DNA from: Woeseiaceae bacterium
GTDB taxonomy: Bacteria > Pseudomonadota > Gammaproteobacteria > Steroidobacterales > Woeseiaceae
Length of the DNA stretch: 43,188 nt
Reading direction: 5' to 3'
Assembly (NCBI GenBank): GCA_028822065.1
Contig: JAPKEL010000012.1
Location: 1 to 43,188, forward strand
The position numbers and the translations under genes are program-made. The notes beneath the pieces were generated by a model. The model ran no database searches and was not told the DNA's origin. It saw only the letters and a list, made by a program, of their open reading frames with translations. Each line of letters begins with the position of its first letter. Position 1 is the stretch's first letter. Of this stretch, positions 1 through 7,450 are shown one piece after another.

Positions 1-11
1 ACTAAGCAAAA

Positions 12-2075
12 TTGTCAAGAATGCAGCGGACAAAGATTGAAGCAGAAAAATTTACTCGTAATACTATTCACCGAAGCCATATTGATCAACAAACAAACAA
101 CAAATGGAAATTTTTGGCTACTTTCTTGATGTTTATTTTAATATTGATTTCGTATCTTATATTCAGTTCATATTCAGTGAAATTCAAAATTAACCCCTCA
201 GATACTGATTCATTATCAATCAAAGGAAGCTGGTTTAAGTTTCCAATTGGCGACCGTGTTCTATTAAGGAAAGGCACACATTCTTTGTTGATTGAAAGGG
301 AAGGTTATTATCCTGCGAATAAAACTTTTGTAGTAGAGGGCTCAAATGATCAAATAGTTTCAGTGGATATGAAAAAATTACCAGGCATTGTTAATATTTA
401 TACAAATTCTAATAACAGCACCCAAGTTTCGCTTGATGGATCAATGGAAATCGGAGTTTCTATTGATCCAAAAGTGATGCAAACAGGACAATATGTTCTA
501 ACTGTTAACGCAGATCGCTTTTTGCCTTTCGCCGGTAAAATTGAAGTTAAAGGCATGAATATTACTCAACATATTTTTGTTGATCTGATTCCTGGGTGGG
601 CAAATATTAATATTGACTCAGTTCCATCTGATGCAATTATTTATAATCGGGATGTTGAGATTGGTAGGACGCCAGCTAATCTTGAATTAATGGAGGGCAT
701 TCATGATATATCAATTATAAAAGAGGGCTATCAGGCCTGGGATGGAAGATATTCAGTAAAAGCTAACACTAATCAAGTAATAGAAACTATTAAATTACAA
801 CCGGCAAACGCTAAGTTAAATGTAAAAACGATTCCGTTTGGAGCTAACATCAAAGTGAATGGACGGTATAGAGGGCAATCCCCATTAGTTTTGTCGTTGT
901 CACCAAACGAAGAATATGTGATTGCTTTTTCAAAGAGCGGTTTTGATGCTTCAGAGAGAAAAATACGTTTAGATTCCGCACAAGAGCAATCGATCGAAGT
1001 AGACTTGGCTGCTCGATTGGGAAAAGTAATTATTTCTGTTAAACCAATAGATGCAGATATTTTTATCGATAAAAAAAAGGAAGGCAAAGGAAGACTTGAA
1101 ATTGACTTACCAACAATGAATCACGAATTATTGGTAAAAAAAGAGGGTTATGCTCCTTTTTTTCGTAAAATTCTACCTCGATTAAACTATCCGCAAAATA
1201 TAGATGTGACCCTACTAACTGAAGAGGAGGTTAGATTAAAAAGTATCCAATCTAGGGTAACAAATTCTCAAGGTCAGATCTTAAGGAGAATTGAAGCAGG
1301 TAAATTTGTTATGGGTGCCTCTCGTCGAGAAATGGGTCGACGTGCTAATGAGGTTATACAAAATGTTGAATTAACCAAACCTTTTTACATTGGTACTAAA
1401 GAAGTCACAAATAAAGAATTTTCAAGATTTCGAGGACTTAATTCAGCAGTAGCTGATATCCATCCTTCACTCTTGGCCGATAATAATCCAGTGATATTAG
1501 TTAGTTGGTCAGACGCTATAGAATACTGTAACTGGTTAAGTAATAAAGAGGGTTTAGAGCCTGTTTATATAAAACGTTTTGAGAAATGGGAGAGAAAAAA
1601 GCCCACTCAAAATGGTTATCGATTGCCTACTGAAGCAGAGTGGTCGTGGTCAATTCGATATCAAGCAAAGAATACCACTACTACTTTTCCATGGGGCAAT
1701 CGCCTTCCTCCTCGACGTGATTATGGTAATTTTGCAGATTCTTCAGCTAAAAATTTGATACCTAATATTATCTCTAATTATGAGGATGGTTATGCGTCTA
1801 CTTCACCAGTAGGATCATTCAGAGCAAATTCACTTGGAATTTTTGATGGAAGTGGTAATGTTTCAGAGTGGATCAGCGATTATTACTCTATTCCAACGCC
1901 CGGACTTACAGAGGTTGCAACAGATCCAAATGGACCGGAATTTGGAATACAGCATGTAATTAGAGGCTCAAGCTGGCGCCATGCATCCGTGACACAACTA
2001 AGAGGAAGTTTCAGAGATTTTGGGAGTAAAGGTCAGGTTGATATAGGATTTAGATTGGCCAGAAATATTAATTGA
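12..2075 (+). CDS. Membrane-anchored PEGA-repeat protein with a C-terminal FGE-sulfatase (SUMF1-like) domain lacking catalytic cysteines
   Basis: The 687-residue protein has a short basic cytoplasmic tail, one membrane segment (about 33-53), then about five PEGA-type beta repeats (about 56-400; recurring 'EGY' turns) and an FGE-sulfatase/C-type-lectin-like domain (about 425-687) with 'GYRLPTEAEW', 'GNVSEW' and 'GFRLAR'. True formylglycine-generating enzymes carry active-site cysteines near the C-terminus; here that stretch ('RGSSWRHASVTQLRGSFRD') has none, so I infer a binding or structural role outside the inner membrane rather than sulfatase activation. The start used is TTG at 12, preceded in frame by a stop at 3-5; ATG at 21 is an alternative and neither has a clear ribosome site. 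It is the first visible gene of a six-gene operon. Domain identification is firm; the function is unknown. Confidence 0.85.
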   Translation: MSRMQRTKIEAEKFTRNTIHRSHIDQQTNNKWKFLATFLMFILILISYLIFSSYSVKFKINPSDTDSLSIKGSWFKFPIGDRVLLRKGTHSLLIEREGYYPANKTFVVEGSNDQIVSVDMKKLPGIVNIYTNSNNSTQVSLDGSMEIGVSIDPKVMQTGQYVLTVNADRFLPFAGKIEVKGMNITQHIFVDLIPGWANINIDSVPSDAIIYNRDVEIGRTPANLELMEGIHDISIIKEGYQAWDGRYSVKANTNQVIETIKLQPANAKLNVKTIPFGANIKVNGRYRGQSPLVLSLSPNEEYVIAFSKSGFDASERKIRLDSAQEQSIEVDLAARLGKVIISVKPIDADIFIDKKKEGKGRLEIDLPTMNHELLVKKEGYAPFFRKILPRLNYPQNIDVTLLTEEEVRLKSIQSRVTNSQGQILRRIEAGKFVMGASRREMGRRANEVIQNVELTKPFYIGTKEVTNKEFSRFRGLNSAVADIHPSLLADNNPVILVSWSDAIEYCNWLSNKEGLEPVYIKRFEKWERKKPTQNGYRLPTEAEWSWSIRYQAKNTTTTFPWGNRLPPRRDYGNFADSSAKNLIPNIISNYEDGYASTSPVGSFRANSLGIFDGSGNVSEWISDYYSIPTPGLTEVATDPNGPEFGIQHVIRGSSWRHASVTQLRGSFRDFGSKGQVDIGFRLARNIN

Positions 2076-2093
2076 ATAATATACTAGAGTGAC

Positions 2094-2411
2094 ATGAAAA
2101 TAATGAGATGGAAAATACATATACTAGAAACTATTTATGTAATTTTAATGCCCTGTACTTTTATATCTGTTTCATTCTCACAAGAAGTTGAAATGGTTGA
2201 GGAACCCTTGCAGGCCATTGAAGAGATGAATGATAGCCTAACTAAGACTTCTGATATAGAGTCGGTAAGACAATCTGCTGAGGATAATGGTGACAACTCC
2301 GATGTAGCCTATGATATTGATGCCCAAACATACGAAGAAATTGATGATGATTTTGTTCCTTCAGAGGAGATACCAGCTGATGAACCGATACAATTCCCAA
2401 CAAATATATAA
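2094..2411 (+). CDS. Small exported acidic protein of unknown function
   Basis: The 105-residue product has a signal-peptide-like N-terminus (basic start, hydrophobic stretch about 12-28, possible cleavage after 'SFS') followed by a very acidic, low-complexity tail rich in Glu, Asp and Ser. I recognise no family. The cysteine in 'LMPC' is not a good lipobox because proline precedes it, so a soluble periplasmic protein is more likely than a lipoprotein. The gene lies 18 bases after the PEGA protein and 52 bases before the MotA-like gene, in the same direction, so it probably belongs to the same operon. An acidic periplasmic tail could contact the PEGA repeats, but nothing in the sequence proves this. 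Confidence 0.6.
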   Translation: MKIMRWKIHILETIYVILMPCTFISVSFSQEVEMVEEPLQAIEEMNDSLTKTSDIESVRQSAEDNGDNSDVAYDIDAQTYEEIDDDFVPSEEIPADEPIQFPTNI

Positions 2412-2463
2412 ACAAAGAAACTCAATAATACAAATTACTTATTAATGAAAAGAGAAAATATAG

Positions 2464-3270
2464 ATGAAAAAAAATAACATACCTATCGAATTCGTTTATC
2501 AATTATTCGCCCTGATCATTGCAATTATCATTGTGCATGGCTATTACGTGTCTGTAGTAAGGCCAAATGCAAATCAGATAATTATGGAGCAGAATATTGA
2601 AGCTGAAGTTAATCCAAACTATGTTAGAGAGAGATCCGTCTGGGTTTTGGTTAAAGATTTCGAGCAAGAATCATGTTTTATTTTGATGGTTTGGGCGCTT
2701 GCAATTATGGGTTTTAAAGCCAGTTCACTTTTAAATGAAAGGAAATTACTTGATGCAAATTTAATTTCCATAGCAGAAGGCATGAAGATACTTCCAGAAG
2801 ATGCTCGAAACATGGAAAGGCAGATTGAAGTTTTACAGGAAAAGCAAAAGATAATGGTACTACCAAGAGCGTTACTGAATGCTTTAAGGAGATTTGGTAC
2901 CACAAAGAATATTCAAGATGTGTCAATAAGTACACATACGATCTTTGAATCAGAGGCGGAAAGATTAGAGTCTGAACTCTCGATGATTCGTTATATCTCT
3001 TGGGCTATTCCATCGATAGGATTTATAGGAACAGTAAGAGGTATTGGTGATGCTTTAGGTCAAGCTGATATAGCGGTCCAAGGCGATATTTCAGGAGTAA
3101 CTCAAAGTCTTGGTGTGGCCTTTAATTCAACTTTTATAGCGCTTTTGATTAGTATTTTTTTGATGTTTTTAGTACATCAATTGCAGTTATTGCAAGAAAG
3201 ACTTGTCTTTGATAGTGAGAATTATGCAAATGATCGACTTATTCGTCATATGAAAATTGATACGAATTAG
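2464..3270 (+). CDS. MotA/TolQ/ExbB-family proton-channel subunit
   Basis: This 268-residue protein has four predicted membrane segments (about 11-31, 70-88, 178-198, 214-238). The last pair carries the family signature: 'IPSIGFIGTVRGI' with the conserved Pro and Gly-rich turn, then 'LGVAFNSTFIALLIS'. Between segments two and three is a cytoplasmic helical region (about 90-175) with heptad-like character. Members of this family form pentamers around a dimer of single-pass partners and use proton or sodium flow to drive motion or transmit force. No ordinary ExbD, TolR or MotB gene is adjacent; the two downstream vWA proteins are the only single-pass candidates. The ATG has a plausible purine-rich ribosome site ('aagagaa'). 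Confidence 0.88.
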   Translation: MKKNNIPIEFVYQLFALIIAIIIVHGYYVSVVRPNANQIIMEQNIEAEVNPNYVRERSVWVLVKDFEQESCFILMVWALAIMGFKASSLLNERKLLDANLISIAEGMKILPEDARNMERQIEVLQEKQKIMVLPRALLNALRRFGTTKNIQDVSISTHTIFESEAERLESELSMIRYISWAIPSIGFIGTVRGIGDALGQADIAVQGDISGVTQSLGVAFNSTFIALLISIFLMFLVHQLQLLQERLVFDSENYANDRLIRHMKIDTN

Positions 3271-3286
3271 AGAATAGGCAAAGAAA

Positions 3287-4654
3287 TTGTCACACGCATT
3301 TTTATATATAAATGACGCAGGTATAACGCTTCAAGAAGACGGTAAGATAATATATTGCGAGCCAAGTTATGCTTGGATAGGAAAAAATGAGATCCAGTTA
3401 GGTACTAACGCAGTTGGTAGATCTCGAATTACCCCACAAAATATAGAAAATCGTTATTGGTTAGATCTCTCAACTACAAGCTATATGATTGATCATTATA
3501 AACATCTCTGTTCGGCCGATATTGTAAGTCATGAAATGCAGATCATTAAATCAATAATCAGCAAAGATACTTCTTTGATAATTGTTATACCTCCGTATTT
3601 AAATAGTCAGCAATTGAGTTTATTTTTAGGTATCGCAAATGAATTGAATATAAAAATTATAGGATTTTTGGAATCATCCGTAGCTGCAACACGCCGTGAG
3701 TATGAGACTGCTAAGTTGGTGCATATAGATCTTCATTTACATTGTTTGTCAGTTTCACTCATGAATCAAAATGGTAAATCGAGTATAAATGAATCATTCA
3801 TTATTAATGATAGCGGTCAGGCTGCATTTAATAATTGCTGGATAAAAATGATATCCCGGGCTTTCATTAAGCAATGTAGATTCGATCCTCTCCACGCCGC
3901 TGAATCTGATCAGCAATTAATTAATAATTTGTCTTTATGGGTAGCTCAAGCAGTAACTAAAGAGTGTGTTCATTTGGAGATTGAATATGGCAATCAATCA
4001 TACGAAACTGATATTCAATCGTCTGACTTTATTGATGCAGTCATGCCATTGTATAAATCACTTTTCAATAAATTGCGATCAATATTTCATGCGGAAGATT
4101 TACCTGCAATTCAAATTTCAAATCGAATAACTAAGCTTCCTGAGTTAGCTGATCTACTTGAGTTAAAGTTATCAGCAGCGGTCTTTGGAAATAAGGAAGG
4201 TGACACAGTTAGTGGTGCTTCAGAAAGATTTATAGAAAAAGAACAGAAAGATACTTCATTGAAGATTATTCAATCGTTGCCTTGGGATAAACCGTCTGTT
4301 GTAGTTAATAGAGTTAAGGCAAACATTAGTGTTAATGATAAACCAAGTTATATCTTGTTTGAGAATGTTGCTTACCCCATTGGTTCATTGCCAATGATGA
4401 TTGGATCCGGCCCTACACAAAAAGAAAATTTTTTGGTAGTTTCATCAAATATAACTGGAATTTCTAGAGATCACTGTACTGTGATTATGAAAAATGACAG
4501 GTGTATTCTTAATGATCTGAGTCGATATGGAACTTATTTAAACGACCAAAGAATAGAGGGTCCTTCTATACTGAATACTGGAGATAAAATTAGAATTGGG
4601 TCACCTGGGGTAGAAATGACACTTATAACATTAGGTGATACTTTTGGCTTATAG
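3287..4654 (+). CDS. Degenerate Hsp70/actin-fold (ASKHA-like) protein with C-terminal FHA domain
   Basis: The 455-residue protein has two parts. Residues about 1-300 resemble an Hsp70-like fold: 'LIIVIPPYLNSQQ' and 'IIGFLESSVAATRRE' match the Hsp70 pattern around 'VPAYFN' and 'NEPTAAA', but the phosphate-binding loops are eroded ('YINDAGITL' and 'HIDLHLHCLSVSL' in place of the glycine-rich loops), so ATPase activity is doubtful. Residues about 353-455 form an FHA domain with 'IGSGP', 'ISRDHC' and 'SRYGTYLND', a typical phosphothreonine-binding module. No Ser/Thr kinase is in the window. It starts at TTG, since the first ATG is far inside the Hsp70-like region; a weak 'aggcaaag' precedes it. 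Its end overlaps the next gene by 11 bases, implying coupled translation. Likely cytoplasmic adaptor; role inferred. Confidence 0.8.
   Translation: MSHAFLYINDAGITLQEDGKIIYCEPSYAWIGKNEIQLGTNAVGRSRITPQNIENRYWLDLSTTSYMIDHYKHLCSADIVSHEMQIIKSIISKDTSLIIVIPPYLNSQQLSLFLGIANELNIKIIGFLESSVAATRREYETAKLVHIDLHLHCLSVSLMNQNGKSSINESFIINDSGQAAFNNCWIKMISRAFIKQCRFDPLHAAESDQQLINNLSLWVAQAVTKECVHLEIEYGNQSYETDIQSSDFIDAVMPLYKSLFNKLRSIFHAEDLPAIQISNRITKLPELADLLELKLSAAVFGNKEGDTVSGASERFIEKEQKDTSLKIIQSLPWDKPSVVVNRVKANISVNDKPSYILFENVAYPIGSLPMMIGSGPTQKENFLVVSSNITGISRDHCTVIMKNDRCILNDLSRYGTYLNDQRIEGPSILNTGDKIRIGSPGVEMTLITLGDTFGL
4633..4638 (+). promoter_or_regulatory. Shine-Dalgarno AGGTGA deciding a TTG start
   Basis: AGGTGA lies inside the end of the FHA gene, five bases before TTG at 4644. 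It supports that TTG over the in-frame GTG at 4635, which sits within the site itself. The resulting N-terminus (MAYRRRQTEVFSLSF) lines up with that of the paralogous gene downstream (MRKRRNIEAFSLSF). Confidence 0.6.
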
Positions 4655-5738
4655 AAGAAGGCAAACTGAAGTATTTAGCTTGTCATTTCTGGATTGCATG
4701 TGCTGTGGGTTCGGGGCTGTAATTTTGCTTTTCATGATTATTAATTCACAAATTAAAAATCAGGTTAATTTAAAACAAACACAACCTGAGAATAAATTAC
4801 ACCAACTTAATGTTGATTTATTGGAAAGTCGAAAGCGTCTGGTGCTAGCAAAGAATATATTTGAAGATTTCCAACAAGAAAATGCGATCATCGAAGAAGA
4901 GATGGATCAAATGATATTACTATTAATGCAATTACAAAAAGAACTGGAAGAAGGTAATCTTGATACTTTAGCTAAAAATAAAAGCATTGAAAAACTAAAG
5001 TCCGATATTGAGAAACTTAATGAGGAGCGAGAGCGCATGTTAGCCGTTGCTTTACGTGCTCAATCTGGTGGTCAAATTAGAAGTTTTACTGGTGAAGGTG
5101 ATCGGCAATACCTTACGGGATTAAAAGTAGGTGGCGAAAGAATATTAATATTGGTTGATGTATCAGCCAGTATGTTGGATCGAAAGATAATTAATATTCT
5201 TAGGCGCAGAAACATGTCAGATGAATTAAAATTAAGATCTGTAAAATGGCGACAAGCGGTTTCTAGTGTTGATTGGCTTGGTGCACAGTTTCCGAAAGAA
5301 AGTAAATTTCAGATCTATACTTTTAATAACAAAACGCAATCTGTTATTGAGGGAAGTGACGGTGATTGGATAGATGTTGGAGATGGGGCGGAGCTTGATG
5401 ACGCTATAAAGGCTTTACGGCGAACTATTCCTCAAAATGGTACAAATCTAAAGGATGCATTTACAATAGTAAATGAGCTCAACCCTCGACCTGATAATGT
5501 TATTCTTTTAATAGATAGTTTGCCTACTATGAATAAATCAGAAACTGACCGAGGTATGATCACAGGTCAGGAGCGACTTAATCTTTATTATGAGGCTGAA
5601 ACTGAGATACCTAGTGGTATTCCTATAAATATTCTTCTTTACCCTATGGAGGGTGACTACAATGCTGCTATTGCATATTGGTTATTGGCTTATCGAACTG
5701 GTGGTTCATTTATGAGTATCAGTAAGGATTGGCCTTAG
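4644..5738 (+). CDS. Single-pass membrane vWA-domain protein with N-terminal LDCxCCGFGAV motif (paralogue A)
   Basis: The 364-residue protein begins with a basic tail, then a membrane segment (about 12-35) with motif FSLSFLDCMCCGFGAV, a coiled-coil-like linker (about 50-140) and a vWA domain (about 165-340). The metal-ion site is intact: D172-x-S174-x-S176 ('DVSASM'), Thr267 in 'NGTNL', Asp291 in 'LLIDSLP'. Asp17 sits at the start of the membrane helix after two hydrophobic residues, the arrangement seen in ExbD/TolR ('PFIDV', 'PLLDV'). I infer that this is the B-type partner of the upstream MotA-like channel, with vWA as its outer domain. The start is TTG 4644. It overlaps the FHA gene by 11 bases and lies nine bases before its paralogue. 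Confidence 0.85.
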   Translation: MAYRRRQTEVFSLSFLDCMCCGFGAVILLFMIINSQIKNQVNLKQTQPENKLHQLNVDLLESRKRLVLAKNIFEDFQQENAIIEEEMDQMILLLMQLQKELEEGNLDTLAKNKSIEKLKSDIEKLNEERERMLAVALRAQSGGQIRSFTGEGDRQYLTGLKVGGERILILVDVSASMLDRKIINILRRRNMSDELKLRSVKWRQAVSSVDWLGAQFPKESKFQIYTFNNKTQSVIEGSDGDWIDVGDGAELDDAIKALRRTIPQNGTNLKDAFTIVNELNPRPDNVILLIDSLPTMNKSETDRGMITGQERLNLYYEAETEIPSGIPINILLYPMEGDYNAAIAYWLLAYRTGGSFMSISKDWP

Positions 5739-5747
5739 GACGGTGAA

Positions 5748-6737
5748 ATGAGGAAGCGAAGAAATATCGAGGCCTTTAGTCTTTCTTTTCTAGATTGCAT
5801 ATGTTGTGGTTTTGGCGCCGTAGTATTGTTATTGGTATTAAGTAAAATCTATGATCCTAACCTTGTACCTTCAGATCAGGTTGCAGAGGAAGCAATTATT
5901 TCCTTAGCAAAAGAATTAAAAAGTATTGAAGATGAAGTAACGAATACTATAAACAATAAAGATAATATTCAAAAAGAAGTGACTAACAAAAGAATTGATT
6001 TAGATATTTTACAAAAAGAATTGAAAAGTGTTCAAGGAAGATATGACTTAAGTTTATCTGAGCCAGAGTCATTACAGGCAAGTGAGGATAATCTTGAGGA
6101 AGCAAAGCAGAAAATATCAGAAGAGATAAAGAGGTTACAACCCAATTTCCAGCGAGCCGCAAATGAAGCAATAGGAGGTATTCCGGTAGATAGTGAATAC
6201 ATCATTTTTGTCATTGATACCTCTGGAAGTATGCAATCTAAATGGGCTTGGGCAGAAAGAAAATTAGGTGAGGTATTGGATGTTTACCCTACAGTTAAGG
6301 GTTTACAGATAATGAACGATAACGGTAGTTTTATGTTTCAGCAATATGGGCGGAGTTGGCTGCCGGATACGCCTCAGTTAAGACAGTCAATTAAGAATAC
6401 AATGCGACAATGGGCTCCTTTTAGTGATAGCGATCCATCCGATGGGATCATATATGCCATACAGTCATTTTGGTCGCCAGAAAAAAAGATAAGTATCTAT
6501 GTTTTTGGCGATGAATTCCAAGGAAATTCTATGGAGAAAGTATTGAGAGATATCGATCGAATCAATATTGAAAACGAAGAGGGCGATCGTCTTGTGCGAA
6601 TTCATGCTATCGGATTCCCGTATTCTTTTGGCGGAAGAAGTATTCCACAGAGTTCTCAGCGATTCGCTGGTTTGATGCGACTTTTATGCGAGAGAAATGG
6701 TGGGACTTTTGTGGCTTTAACGAATAATAATCAATAA
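5748..6737 (+). CDS. Single-pass membrane vWA-domain protein with N-terminal LDCxCCGFGAV motif (paralogue B)
   Basis: The 329-residue protein has the same plan as its upstream neighbour: basic start, membrane segment (about 11-32) with FSLSFLDCICCGFGAV including Asp16 and three cysteines, coiled-coil-like linker (about 43-140), and vWA domain (about 150-320). The metal site is 'DTSGSM' (D157, S159, S161) with Asp255 in 'VFGDEF'; the usual Thr position appears to be Ser/Asp in 'SDSDPSD'. The linker and vWA sequences have diverged far more from paralogue A than the membrane motif, suggesting the motif is under the strongest constraint. The ribosome site 'ggacggtga' precedes ATG. It is the last gene of the operon and is followed at once by a strong hairpin. 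Confidence 0.85.
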   Translation: MRKRRNIEAFSLSFLDCICCGFGAVVLLLVLSKIYDPNLVPSDQVAEEAIISLAKELKSIEDEVTNTINNKDNIQKEVTNKRIDLDILQKELKSVQGRYDLSLSEPESLQASEDNLEEAKQKISEEIKRLQPNFQRAANEAIGGIPVDSEYIIFVIDTSGSMQSKWAWAERKLGEVLDVYPTVKGLQIMNDNGSFMFQQYGRSWLPDTPQLRQSIKNTMRQWAPFSDSDPSDGIIYAIQSFWSPEKKISIYVFGDEFQGNSMEKVLRDIDRINIENEEGDRLVRIHAIGFPYSFGGRSIPQSSQRFAGLMRLLCERNGGTFVALTNNNQ

Positions 6738-6749
6738 GTAGTCGAAATT

Positions 6750-6784
6750 GACCCCAGTTTATAATCACTGGGGTCTACTTTTAA
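6750..6784 (+). terminator. Rho-independent terminator closing the vWA operon, probably bidirectional
   Basis: A perfect nine-base stem, GACCCCAGT (6750-6758) with ACTGGGGTC (6767-6775), encloses an eight-base loop and is followed by a short T run. It sits 12 bases after the last vWA gene and between convergent genes, so it can also end the azurin transcript from the other strand. Confidence 0.8.
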
Positions 6785-6796
6785 TCCTTACGGAAT

Positions 6797-7243
6797 TTAT
6801 TCGATAATAAATGAGCCTTTCATTATTGCGTAATGCGCTGGGAACGTACAAAAATATGTATAGTCTTTTGATGGATCTAAAGAGCTGAGATCAAATGTGA
6901 CAGAAGATTCTTGCCCACCACCAATCATATCAGTGGCAGCTATTATTCTTTCATCACTCTCAGGTAGATAATTCGGAGCTCCAGCCTGCATGGAAACACC
7001 AGTTATTGGCATCATGTTTTCAGTAGCACTTAATACCCAGTTATGACCCATGAATTGTTGAGGGAGGTTACCAACATGTTTCAACGTAATTGTAAGATTT
7101 TGACAATCTGCACTGACTCGCATCTCTTTCATGTTGAATTGCATCGCATCATTGGATTCAATGACTTGCGAACAGTCTTGCGCGAACGAGATATTGGTTA
7201 AGCTAGACAGTATCAATACTACTGTGAAATAGATAAATTTCAT
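6797..7243 (-). CDS. azu: Azurin, periplasmic blue copper protein
   Basis: The 148-residue precursor has a signal peptide ending 'ISFA' (cleavage about residue 21). The mature protein has the classic copper ligands: His67 in 'MGHNW', then Cys132, His137 and Met141 in 'CTFPAHYAIM', with spacing identical to known azurins. Cys24 and Cys47 match the conserved disulfide. Azurins carry electrons in the periplasm, often to cytochrome oxidases, peroxidases or nitrite reductase; no such partner is nearby. The start at 7243 is chosen over the longer in-frame ATG at 7294 because it directly precedes the signal peptide and has a strong ribosome site (AGGAGA, seven bases upstream). Confidence 0.95.
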   Translation of the reverse strand: MKFIYFTVVLILSSLTNISFAQDCSQVIESNDAMQFNMKEMRVSADCQNLTITLKHVGNLPQQFMGHNWVLSATENMMPITGVSMQAGAPNYLPESDERIIAATDMIGGGQESSVTFDLSSLDPSKDYTYFCTFPAHYAIMKGSFIIE

Positions 7244-7450
7244 TTTATTCTCTCCTACCTTGTTATATGTTAAAGCAATCATTATTAAGCCCATGTAAAA
7301 TAAAATAAGTATTCATAATGTCCTGACGTCATAGTCAAAAAGATTGATTATTTTCATGGCTATTTCGATCTGGTTTATTTTAATTATGATTATGAATATA
7401 TTTTTATTAAGTAGCATTATATTACGTTGGTAAATAAAGAGGCTAGTAAA

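Noticed and set aside
1267-2075. Active formylglycine-generating enzyme for a sulfatase
   Set aside because: The active-site region has no cysteines and there is no sulfatase gene in the window.
4635-4643. GTG at 4635 as start of the first vWA gene
   Set aside because: It lies inside the AGGTGA site itself and would add three residues absent from the paralogue's N-terminus.
12-6784. Reading the MotA-like/vWA module as a Zorya-type phage defence system
   Set aside because: No ZorC/ZorD, helicase, nuclease or other effector is present, and neighbours are housekeeping genes. Only the channel fold is shared.
7324-7331. Perfect palindrome TGACGTCA upstream of azurin and phhB
   Set aside because: A single eight-base palindrome with no partner site or regulator nearby is expected by chance.
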